Source of the DNA: an uncultured Blautia sp.
GTDB taxonomy: Bacteria; Bacillota; Clostridia; Lachnospirales; Lachnospiraceae
Direction of reading: 5' to 3'
Assembly (NCBI GenBank): GCA_944380235.1
Contig: CALWHD010000082.1
Location: 1 to 38,936 of the forward strand
Length of the DNA stretch: 38,936 bases
Shown: positions 7,904-15,223 of the stretch, one piece after another
Layout: each line of letters starts with the position of its first letter
How positions within the stretch are numbered: the stretch's first letter is position 1
The notes under the pieces: model-generated
Databases searched by the model: none
The model's input: the letters and a program-made list of their open reading frames with translations, nothing else
Told to the model about the DNA's origin: nothing
Position numbers and translations under genes: made by a program

Positions 7904-9330
7904 AAAAATATCTGTATGTAAAATTTGTCCTTACCATTGTCCTTCTTGGCATCATTGGATTTACCGCTATATCGCTTCTGGGCAATTCTCTTGCTCAGAA
8001 GCATGTGGAATCCGTATACAGCAATGAGCTTTACCGGGAAGCTACCAACATCGCCCAAAGCCGGGCAGCAAAATATTACCAGGATTCCGTTACCGTGGAA
8101 AATATCTTTGCCAATCTGAAAACGGTTGCCTCTTACCAGGATGCCCAGATCTGGCTCATAAGCCCTGAGGGAGAAATCCTGCTTGACACTTCCCTGGATT
8201 CTGTTTCTGATAAACCTGCGGTGATCGAAAATTTTAATCCCGGGATATCTAGCGGTTCCTACTACACTGTAGGAGACTTTTTCGGCGAATTCTCCCAGGA
8301 TTACTTAAGCGTCATGGCTCCCGTGACCCTGGGCATGGACGTTGTAGGATATGTCAGCCTCCACCTTCCCATGAGCACTGTGATACAGCAAAGAGACCAG
8401 ATCATGAATAATATCTATATCCTGTTCGGTCTTTTTATGCTGATCGTCCTCGCCATCATCCCTGTTTTTTCTTTCATGATCTACCGTCCCCTGCAGAAAA
8501 TCATACAGGGTGCAGACGCATTTGCCTCCGGCAATCTGAAGTACAATATCCCGGTAGGAAAAGAAGACGAATTGGGATATCTTGCCCTGACTCTGAATTA
8601 TATGTCCGATGAACTGGCAAAAACCGGGGATTACCAGCGAAAATTCATTGCCAATGTGTCCCATGATTTCCGCTCCCCCCTGACTTCCATCAAAGGCTAC
8701 ACAGAGGCGATCCTGGACGGGACCATTCCCCCTGATATGCAGGAAAAATACCTGAACATCGTAGTCTATGAGACAGACCGGCTCTACAAGCTGACTCAGA
8801 GTCTGATCACCTTAAATGACCTGGATAACCAGGGCCGGCAGCTGGATTACTCTCATTTTGACATCAACCGCGTGATCAAGACCACTGCCGCCACCTTTGA
8901 AGGCACCTGCCGGGATAAACGGATCTCCATTGAGCTCCTTCTCACCGGTCAGACTCTGTTTGTCCATGCAGACATGGGACAGATCCAGCAGGTACTTTAC
9001 AATCTCATTGACAATGCGATCAAATTCAGTCCGGAGGATTCCGTGATCAAAATCGAATCTACCTTAAAACATGAGACGGTTTTTATCTCTGTAAAAGATT
9101 CCGGCTGCGGAATCCCCAAAGACAGCCTCACAAAAATATGGGACCGTTTCTACAAAATCGATACCTCCCGCGGAAAGGACCGCAAGGGCACCGGGCTGGG
9201 GCTTTCTATTGTAAAGGAGATCATCAGCTCTCACAAACAAAATATCAATGTCATCAGCACAGAGGGTGTGGGCACGGAATTTATTTTCACCCTGGCTAAA
9301 AGCCCGGAGGAAGATGCAAAAGAGGAATAA
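7900..9330 (+). CDS. Sensor histidine kinase
   Basis: 476 residues, the partner of the response regulator just upstream. Membrane segment 1 is about 8-28, an extracytoplasmic sensor region about 30-170, and membrane segment 2 about 172-194. These are followed by a HAMP domain (about 195-245), HisKA with H-box NVSHDFRSPLTS (phospho-accepting H255), and an HATPase with N-box NLIDNAIKFSP, G1 DSGCGIP and G2 GTGLGLSIVKE. The layout resembles the WalK/PhoR/ResE group. A strong terminator follows at 9361-9430, so mutS2, regulator and kinase probably form one unit. Ligand unknown. Confidence 0.94.
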   Translation: MKKYLYVKFVLTIVLLGIIGFTAISLLGNSLAQKHVESVYSNELYREATNIAQSRAAKYYQDSVTVENIFANLKTVASYQDAQIWLISPEGEILLDTSLDSVSDKPAVIENFNPGISSGSYYTVGDFFGEFSQDYLSVMAPVTLGMDVVGYVSLHLPMSTVIQQRDQIMNNIYILFGLFMLIVLAIIPVFSFMIYRPLQKIIQGADAFASGNLKYNIPVGKEDELGYLALTLNYMSDELAKTGDYQRKFIANVSHDFRSPLTSIKGYTEAILDGTIPPDMQEKYLNIVVYETDRLYKLTQSLITLNDLDNQGRQLDYSHFDINRVIKTTAATFEGTCRDKRISIELLLTGQTLFVHADMGQIQQVLYNLIDNAIKFSPEDSVIKIESTLKHETVFISVKDSGCGIPKDSLTKIWDRFYKIDTSRGKDRKGTGLGLSIVKEIISSHKQNINVISTEGVGTEFIFTLAKSPEEDAKEE

Positions 9331-9360
9331 GCGGTCTGCTGCAGTACATAAGCAAAACAG

Positions 9361-9430
9361 AAAGGACTCTTCCCGAAACAGCAAACGATTTTTCTTTCAT
9401 CCTGCTGTTTTCTGAGAACAGTCCTTTTTT
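9361..9430 (+). terminator. Intrinsic terminator after the kinase gene
   Basis: AAAGGACT (9361-9368) pairs with AGTCCTTT (9420-9427) and encloses a second stem AAACAGCA/TGCTGTTT (9376-9383 and 9403-9410), followed by T6. Confidence 0.75.
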
Positions 9431-9473
9431 CATACCCGCACTGCCGTCTTTGCCTGACCTCTGTGTCCATTTT

Positions 9474-9974
9474 TTATTTCCACTGGTACTTTGTCAAATG
9501 CCCTTCTAACTGCATATGGTCAAAATGATTCTGCCGCAGAGCTTCATAGAGCACAATTGCCACAGAATTACTTAAATTCAGGGAACGGATATCCCCGATC
9601 ATGGGAATACGCACTGCAGTTTCTTGGTTTTCCAGAAGTATTTCCTCCGGAATTCCCGCACTCTCTTTTCCAAACATGATATAGCAGTCCTCTTCATAAT
9701 GCACATCCACATATGTCTTTGGGGCCTTTGTGGTTGCCATGTAAATTTTTGCCCCCGGATTTTTATCCAGGAAATCCTGATAATTTACATAAGTTGTAAC
9801 ATCCAGATCTTTCCAATAATCCATGCCGGCTCTCTTGATTTCCTTTTCATTCAGCCGGAATCCCAGCGGTTCGATCAGATGCAGCCTGGTTCCCGTAGCG
9901 ACACAGGTCCTTCCGATATTTCCTGTATTTGCCGGAATCTCCGGCTCATATAATACAATATTTAATTTTGCCAT
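9474..9974 (-). CDS. trmL: tRNA (cytidine(34)-2'-O)-methyltransferase TrmL
   Basis: 166 residues starting MAKLNIVLYEPEIPANTGNIG. A SPOUT-class knotted methyltransferase that 2'-O-methylates the wobble nucleotide of tRNA-Leu isoacceptors. It has the family motifs TGNIGRTC, IMFGKESAGIPE, and the C-terminal knot IPMIGDIRSLNLSNSVAIVLYE. I chose the ATG at 9974 rather than one 13 codons upstream because it has GAGGAG at correct spacing and matches the family N-terminus; the longer frame would also overlap the preceding gene. It is the last gene of a minus-strand operon beginning at 13636. Confidence 0.94.
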   Translation of the reverse strand: MAKLNIVLYEPEIPANTGNIGRTCVATGTRLHLIEPLGFRLNEKEIKRAGMDYWKDLDVTTYVNYQDFLDKNPGAKIYMATTKAPKTYVDVHYEEDCYIMFGKESAGIPEEILLENQETAVRIPMIGDIRSLNLSNSVAIVLYEALRQNHFDHMQLEGHLTKYQWK

Positions 9975-9999
9975 GTCTGTCTCCTCTGTTCCCAATCCC

Positions 10000-10992
10000 T
10001 TACATGTTCTCATAAATCTTATACAGCTCGTCGCTCTGCGGCTTATCCAGGTATCTGGTATCTTCCCCGTTTCTCAGAATCCTGTCATTGCCTGCTGTGG
10101 CTTTTCCCACAACAGCTGCATGGATCCCCGCCCGCTCAAGCTTCCTTACAAGCCCCCAGCCGTCATCCGCAGCGATCATCATGGATCCGCTGGACATAAG
10201 AATATAGGGATTCAGGCCCAGTGCCTCACAGACTTCTACCGTTTCCTGCCTGATAGGTATTTTTTTCAGGTCAATATCCAGCCCCACACCAGATCCGCTT
10301 CCCATTTCCCAGAGAGCGCCGAAAACGCCTCCCTCTGTAATGTCATGCATAGCAGAAACACCCCACGCTCTGGCGATCTTCGCCTCTGGAACCACAGAGA
10401 GGTACTGGTCAAATCTTTTGGCTGTCTCCACAAAAGACGGGGCAAATCGCTCCAGGAGCATTTCTTCTTTCTCTTTTGCAGCAATGGATGTGCCCTCCAG
10501 ACCGATCCATTTGGTGATCACGATATCCTGTCCCGGTTTTACAGAAGAAGTGGTAAGTACCGCTTCTTTTCTGATCTTTCCTACTCCGGTCAGGGAGATC
10601 AGCGGCTGCTTCACCACATCTGTGATCTCGGTATGTCCGCCCATGACTTCCATATTCAGCTCCCGGCAGGCACTCTCCACGTCCCTCACCATCGCTTTCA
10701 GTTCCTCCTCCGTGGTCTGGGGAGTGAGAAGCACTGTGATCATTACCCCAACCGGATCTGCTCCGGAGGCAGCAAGGTCATTTGCCGTAATATGGACACT
10801 GTGCCTTCCGATATCCTTGGTGGTTCCTGTGATAGGGTCTGAGGAAAGCACGAAAACTTCCCCTTCCTTTCCCTCTATGACAGCACAGTCCTGCCCCACG
10901 GCAGGCCCCACCAGCACTTCTTCTCTTCTGTGCTGTACCTGTTTTAATACGGAGCGGATCAGCACCGGCTCCGGTAATTTTCCTATTTTCAT
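10000..10992 (-). CDS. AIR synthase-related (HypE/PurM-fold) protein
   Basis: 330 residues from the ATG at 10992, which has GGAAGG nine bases upstream. The PurM/HypE/ThiL/SelD fold is indicated by the N-terminal acidic metal/ATP loop GPAVGQDCAVIEG, ASGADPVGVMITVLL, GGHTEITDVV and MHDITEGGVFGALWE. HypE makes the cyanide ligand of NiFe-hydrogenases using a C-terminal PRIC cysteine. This protein ends YKIYENM and has no such tail, so a classical HypE role is unlikely. No other hyp gene is nearby. The family is ATP-dependent and typically dehydrates or phosphorylates amide or carbonyl groups; the substrate here is unknown. Its operon partners are tRNA- and nuclease-related. Confidence 0.85.
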   Translation of the reverse strand: MKIGKLPEPVLIRSVLKQVQHRREEVLVGPAVGQDCAVIEGKEGEVFVLSSDPITGTTKDIGRHSVHITANDLAASGADPVGVMITVLLTPQTTEEELKAMVRDVESACRELNMEVMGGHTEITDVVKQPLISLTGVGKIRKEAVLTTSSVKPGQDIVITKWIGLEGTSIAAKEKEEMLLERFAPSFVETAKRFDQYLSVVPEAKIARAWGVSAMHDITEGGVFGALWEMGSGSGVGLDIDLKKIPIRQETVEVCEALGLNPYILMSSGSMMIAADDGWGLVRKLERAGIHAAVVGKATAGNDRILRNGEDTRYLDKPQSDELYKIYENM

Positions 10993-11050
10993 GTTCTGCA
11001 ACCTTCCGTCTGTTTTCATGTCTTATTTTTATATCTTCTTCTGTCTGCCA

Positions 11051-11158
11051 TTATGCCAGGGCTGTAATTGCCATTGGAATGATCATGGCAAGGGCAAGGA
11101 TCACAGCGAGTATACCTGCAATGATTCTCTTTGTCTTGGAATTATTCAGATTCATCAT
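11051..11158 (-). CDS. Small single-span membrane peptide (35 residues)
   Basis: Reading leftward from ATG 11158 gives a 35-residue protein: a short polar N-terminus (MMNLNNSKTKR) followed by one long hydrophobic helix (IIAGILAVILALAMIIPMAI) and a TAA. GAGGT lies 8 bases before the first ATG; a second ATG follows directly. The gaps to the exonuclease gene (14 bases) and to the AIR-synthase-like gene (58 bases) put it inside the operon. The positive-inside pattern suggests a cytoplasmic N-terminus. Function unknown; it could be a membrane-tethering or regulatory microprotein. Confidence 0.7.
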   Translation of the reverse strand: MMNLNNSKTKRIIAGILAVILALAMIIPMAITALA

Positions 11159-11172
11159 ATCTCTCTACCTCG

Positions 11173-11883
11173 TTATCTCATTATCTTTCCATAGGTTCCC
11201 AAGATGGTGTCGATCAGCCTGGAAGCCTCATTTTTGGTCAGGCTGTCCGGCTCCACTTTCAGGTCTATTCTATGATATTTTACTAAATCCTGCAAGTAAC
11301 GTTTTTGTGCCGGAGTGATTGGTCCCTGCTTTTTTACTTTGTAAATCAAATCTGTCTGTATAAAAAGCTCCGGTCTGTCTGCCTGAAATTCCGCCTTCAT
11401 CTTCTCATAAAGTTTCCAGGTGGTCCGGGCATCCTCCAGCGCCCGGTGAGCGTCCTCCTGGGGAATCCCGTAATAAAGCCGGAGGCTCTGCAGGCTCCGA
11501 CTCGGAAGATCAGGAAGAAGCGTACGCGCCAGCTTCAGGGTATCCGCCCCTTTCTTCTCAAAATTCAGCCCCATATTGACAGCGCTGTGCTTAATAAAAC
11601 TGTAGTCAAAAAGCAGATTGTGTCCCAGAAGGGGAAGTTCCCCGCAGAAATCAAGAAAACCTTTTACCGCTTCTTCCGCACATGGCATTCCTTCCACCAT
11701 ATCTTTTGTGATCCCTGTCAGTTCTGTGATCCGTATGGGAATTTCTGTTCTGGGATTTACCAGCGTGGAATATTCTCCCATCACAGCCCCATCCTTTATC
11801 TTCACTGCCCCGATTTCAATAATTCTGTCTGTCTTTGGCGCAAGCCCCGTAGTTTCCAGATCCAGACATACGTATTCTCTCAT
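11173..11883 (-). CDS. DnaQ-like 3'-5' exonuclease (DEDDh)
   Basis: 236 residues from ATG 11883, preceded by AGGGA. The DEDDh exonuclease domain (1-165) shows ExoI CLDLETTG (D and E), ExoII HNLLFDYSFI (D) and ExoIII HRALEDARTTW (H and D). It resembles the proofreading subunit of DNA polymerase III and the PolC exonuclease domain. After the domain there is about 60 residues containing GPITPAQKRYLQDLVKYH and SLTKNEASRLID, a small helical extension I cannot name. A start 16 codons upstream is possible, but it overlaps the preceding gene and lacks family resemblance. It sits 19 bases after the radical SAM gene in the same operon. Confidence 0.9.
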   Translation of the reverse strand: MREYVCLDLETTGLAPKTDRIIEIGAVKIKDGAVMGEYSTLVNPRTEIPIRITELTGITKDMVEGMPCAEEAVKGFLDFCGELPLLGHNLLFDYSFIKHSAVNMGLNFEKKGADTLKLARTLLPDLPSRSLQSLRLYYGIPQEDAHRALEDARTTWKLYEKMKAEFQADRPELFIQTDLIYKVKKQGPITPAQKRYLQDLVKYHRIDLKVEPDSLTKNEASRLIDTILGTYGKIMR

Positions 11884-11902
11884 AATTGTTCCCTGTCTTT
11901 CC

Positions 11903-13636
11903 TTAAAGTTCCACCTCGTATACTTCGGCATCCTTTGTCAGTGGATTTCTCCTGCTGTAATCAAAAAGCAGCGCACAGCAAGCCCTCTTTCTGTCTCCTT
12001 CTCTCACTTTCCAGTCAAAAATCTCCAGATGGGTCATTTTCTCCAGCTGTTTTGCCTGGTATCCCCTGTAATTCTTTAAAAACCTGGGTTCTTGGGCTTC
12101 ACCGGCATAAAATTCACGGATCTTTTGTTTATATTTTCCAGTATCCGGTGCCCATACAGGTCGTGTCTTTAAATTTTCTCTGGCGTACAGATCATAAACC
12201 ATCAGCTGGTCATAATATTCCCGGTCTGCCTCCTGTCTCTCTTCTAAAAATTCCCGGAGGATCTCATATCTTCGTATCCTGGAATGTGACAGACCTTCGT
12301 AGCCCTTTCTCTCATAGAACCGGGCCAGTGCCTCATACATGGAAAATGCATCTTCGAACAACTCCTCCACCGCTTCCATGGTCCTGGAAAACTGACCGCT
12401 GTTGTAATAGACTTCCACCATATCTTCCACCCCTTTCAGTCGGCAGATCTCCCCATAATCCAGCCATCTGGTCTCCAGCACCTCATAGGGTTCTGAGGCC
12501 TTATAGAGGCACCCGTACTCCTCTGCCATCTCATGCATGTAAGATCCCTTCAGGACCTTCAAAAATCCCAGCTGGAGCTGCTGCGGCTTCAGTGCATACA
12601 CATCGCAGAAAGATTTCCGGAAACTGTCATATCCTTCAAATGGAAGCCCGGCAATCAGATCCATATGCTGATGGATATTATTTCCTGCCTTTATCTTCTC
12701 CGTCTGCTCCCGGATCCTGTCAAAACTGGTCTTTCTCCTGATTTCCCGGATCGTTGCAGGGTTGGTAGACTGCACACCGATTTCCAGCTGCACCGCTCCC
12801 GGACGCATGGTGTTCAGCAGGGCAATCTCCTCCTCTGTGAGGAGATCCGCAGCAATCTCAAAATGAAAGTTGGTGATCCCATTATCATGTTCCTTCAGAT
12901 ACTGCCATATCTCTGCGGCATGTTCTTTTCTGCAGTTAAATGTCCTGTCCACAAATTTCACCTGAGAAACTTTCTGATCCAGGAAAAACTGCAGTTCCTT
13001 TTTTACCAGATTGAGGCTGCGGAACCTGAGTTTCTTATCAATGGAAGACAGACAATAACTGCAGGAAAAAGGACATCCCCGGCTGCTTTCATAATAAATG
13101 ATCTTATTCCGGAAAAGGGACATATCCTCATAAGGGAACACCAGCCTGTCCATATCCAGGATTTCCCGCAGCGGGTTTCTGTATATCTTTTTCTCCTGTC
13201 TGTATACGATGCCACGGATCTCGCTCAGTTCTTTCTTTTCTTTTTGACGATTGATATAATATTCTGCCAGTTCCAGAAAAGTTTCTTCTCCCTCTCCGCA
13301 CATGACACCACTCACCTGAGGCATTTCGTCCAGAAATTTTTCCGCATCATAAGAGACTTCCGGACCGCCTGCCCAGATTTCTGTCTGCGGCAGGACTTGC
13401 TTCAAATCCCGGATCAAATCCTTTACAAATGAAATATTCCAGATATAGCAGGAAAAACAGAGTACCTGCGGCTGCTTCTCATACAGTTTCTTCAAAATCT
13501 CGTCTTTTTGCTGATTAATGGTAAATTCCTCCAAATCTGTCCGGATGCCTTGTGCCTTTGCATATGCCCTCATACTGTAAACTGCCAGATTAGAGTGGAT
13601 ATATTTTGCATTCACTGCTGCCAGAAGTATGTTCAC
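11903..13636 (-). CDS. B12-binding-domain radical SAM protein (DUF4080 type)
   Basis: 577 residues from a GTG at 13636 (VNILLAAVNAKYIHSNLA), with AGGAAAA seven bases upstream. It has an N-terminal cobalamin-binding-like Rossmann domain (1-140), then a radical SAM barrel with RGCPFSCSYC (C188, C192, C195), and a C-terminal DUF4080-like region. It belongs to the class of B12-type radical SAM enzymes; the reaction is unknown. An upstream ATG at 13717 that overlaps the antiporter stop codon would add 27 residues. I reject it because that stretch encodes a terminator-like hairpin (13677-13707) and the family normally starts at the K/V-ILLAAVNAKYIHSNLA motif. First gene of the operon ending with trmL. 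Confidence 0.88.
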   Translation of the reverse strand: MNILLAAVNAKYIHSNLAVYSMRAYAKAQGIRTDLEEFTINQQKDEILKKLYEKQPQVLCFSCYIWNISFVKDLIRDLKQVLPQTEIWAGGPEVSYDAEKFLDEMPQVSGVMCGEGEETFLELAEYYINRQKEKKELSEIRGIVYRQEKKIYRNPLREILDMDRLVFPYEDMSLFRNKIIYYESSRGCPFSCSYCLSSIDKKLRFRSLNLVKKELQFFLDQKVSQVKFVDRTFNCRKEHAAEIWQYLKEHDNGITNFHFEIAADLLTEEEIALLNTMRPGAVQLEIGVQSTNPATIREIRRKTSFDRIREQTEKIKAGNNIHQHMDLIAGLPFEGYDSFRKSFCDVYALKPQQLQLGFLKVLKGSYMHEMAEEYGCLYKASEPYEVLETRWLDYGEICRLKGVEDMVEVYYNSGQFSRTMEAVEELFEDAFSMYEALARFYERKGYEGLSHSRIRRYEILREFLEERQEADREYYDQLMVYDLYARENLKTRPVWAPDTGKYKQKIREFYAGEAQEPRFLKNYRGYQAKQLEKMTHLEIFDWKVREGDRKRACCALLFDYSRRNPLTKDAEVYEVEL

Positions 13637-13676
13637 TTTATTTTCCTGCCTTTCCTGTTTTCTCTTTTCCTGAAAG

Positions 13677-13707
13677 AAACCGCCGCAAGATCTGCCTGCA
13701 GCGGTTT
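13677..13707 (-). terminator. Intrinsic terminator after the antiporter gene
   Basis: On the minus strand AAACCGCTGCA pairs with TGCGGCGGTTT (11 bp, one G-U pair, 9-base loop) followed by CTTTC. It lies about 10 bases after the antiporter stop codon and about 40 bases before the GTG of the next gene, leaving little room for a promoter in between. Confidence 0.55.
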
Positions 13708-13716
13708 TCTTTCTCA

Positions 13717-15018
13717 TTATCTCTTTGTCTTTTCTTTTTTCTTTCTTTTTACAAAACGGTTCTTGTCCCTTTCTCCCTCGTCTGTCATAATTCCCAGCTG
13801 CTTTGCCAGATCATTTTCTATGTATTCGGGTGCTTTCTTCTTATCCTGGAAAGTCAGCTTCAGCAGGATAGGTGATACAATGGTTGTAACTACTACCACG
13901 ATAATCACCGGTCCCAGAATATTAGGAGAAATCAGTCCCATACTGTTTCCTTTGGAAGCGACGATCAGAGCCACCTCACCTCTGGATATCATTCCCATTC
14001 CTACTCTGATACAGTCCTGATTAGAAAATCTGCACAGCTTAGCTCCGATCCCGCAGCCGATGATCTTGGTAAGCACTGCAACAATACTGAGAAGAACCGC
14101 AAACAGTACGATCATAGCACTCATATGCGGAAGCTCTACCTGCAGTCCTATATTTGCAAAAAACACCGGTGACAGGAAGATATAAGACAAAATCCCAAAA
14201 CGTCTTGCGATATAGTTGGTATGTGTAGTCTTTGTAATGATCAGTCCGGCGAAAAACGCCCCTGTAATATCTGCCACACCAAAGAATTTCTCTGCACAGT
14301 AGGAAAATACCAGGCAGATCACAAAGGCCACAATAACAAAACGCTGCAAATCCCTTTCATATCCTCTCACCCATCTTTCAAAAAGAAGATGGATCAGGTA
14401 GCCGCCTAAGCCCACAAATACAAAGAAGCCCACAATCTTCAGGAGCACGATCCACACATTTACAGAAGAGTCAGCCAGGCTGGTGATAATGGTCAGTGCA
14501 ATGATACCCAGCACATCATCAATGATCGCTGCTCCCAAAATAGCGTTTCCTGCTTTCGTATTCAGCTTTCCCATTTCTTTGAGTGTTTCCACGGAAATGC
14601 TTACTGAAGTAGCAGTCAGGATAACACCAATGAAAAAGTTCTGGAGCATGGCACTGGCATTTGATGAAGCTTCCAGCATCCCTGGGCCATTAAACATAGC
14701 CGCAACCCCGCAGCCGCCGAAAAGAGGTACGATCACACCCAGAAGAGCTATGATAAAGGAAGCTTTTCCGCTGCGCTTCAGTTCATCGATATCTGTCTCA
14801 AGACCTGCGCAGAACATCAGCACGATCACGCCGATCTCCGAAGTCTGTTTGATAAATTCTGTCTGCTCCAATACGCCAAAACATGCCGGTCCTAAAATCA
14901 GTCCCGCCAAAAGCGCCCCTACTACCTGGGGCATCCGCACCCTCCTGGTAAGAAGACCGAAGACTTTTGTACTTAACAGGATAATGGCAAGATCCAGTAA
15001 ATAATCATAAGAATTCAT
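13717..15018 (-). CDS. Cation:proton antiporter, CPA2 family
   Basis: 433 residues, about 12 membrane segments. It is a KefB/NapA-like monovalent cation/H+ exchanger with the family features GLILGPACFG, a GLETDIDEL segment and AAIIDDVLGIIAL, whose paired aspartates match the ion-binding site of NapA-type antiporters. The C-terminus is a 50-residue basic tail rich in Lys; there is no TrkA-N/RCK nucleotide-binding domain as in KefB. The ATG at 15018 is preceded by GGGAGG. It probably exchanges Na+ or K+ for H+ across the cytoplasmic membrane; specificity is not decidable. Confidence 0.9.
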   Translation of the reverse strand: MNSYDYLLDLAIILLSTKVFGLLTRRVRMPQVVGALLAGLILGPACFGVLEQTEFIKQTSEIGVIVLMFCAGLETDIDELKRSGKASFIIALLGVIVPLFGGCGVAAMFNGPGMLEASSNASAMLQNFFIGVILTATSVSISVETLKEMGKLNTKAGNAILGAAIIDDVLGIIALTIITSLADSSVNVWIVLLKIVGFFVFVGLGGYLIHLLFERWVRGYERDLQRFVIVAFVICLVFSYCAEKFFGVADITGAFFAGLIITKTTHTNYIARRFGILSYIFLSPVFFANIGLQVELPHMSAMIVLFAVLLSIVAVLTKIIGCGIGAKLCRFSNQDCIRVGMGMISRGEVALIVASKGNSMGLISPNILGPVIIVVVVTTIVSPILLKLTFQDKKKAPEYIENDLAKQLGIMTDEGERDKNRFVKRKKKEKTKR

Positions 15019-15126
15019 GTTTCATCCTCCCAACGTAAGCGGGAACTTTGCCGACAAGTAAAATTCCCGAAATCAAGGTAATGTTACCATATTTTCTCAA
15101 AAAATGAAACGGAATTCTTACAATTT

Positions 15127-15170
15127 TGCCCCTGGTTTTCTGTGCATTCTACACAAATTTATCAGGGGCA
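15127..15170. repeat. Hairpin between nrdD and the antiporter gene
   Basis: TGCCCCTG (15127-15134 region) and CAGGGGCA (15163-15170) form an 8-bp stem with a 28-base loop that contains a small inner stem (TGTG/CACA). There is no good T-run on the minus strand, so it is a poor terminator for nrdD, though position and structure suggest a 3'-end or processing role. Confidence 0.3.
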
Positions 15171-15223
15171 TTTCAAAATATTTTCTACGTTTCTTCTATA
15201 ATCTATTTTGTTCCCTGCAGGGA

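Noticed and set aside
9823-10842. A 339-codon plus-strand open frame
   Set aside because: Antisense to trmL and the AIR-synthase-like gene; no motif and no ribosome binding site.
11305-12741. A 478-codon plus-strand open frame
   Set aside because: Antisense to the exonuclease and radical SAM genes, with no recognisable domain and a composition (Pro/Ser/His/Cys-rich) typical of a shadow frame.
13717-13719. ATG start for the radical SAM gene overlapping the antiporter stop codon
   Set aside because: The extra N-terminus spans a terminator hairpin and lacks family resemblance; the GTG at 13636 has a better ribosome binding site.
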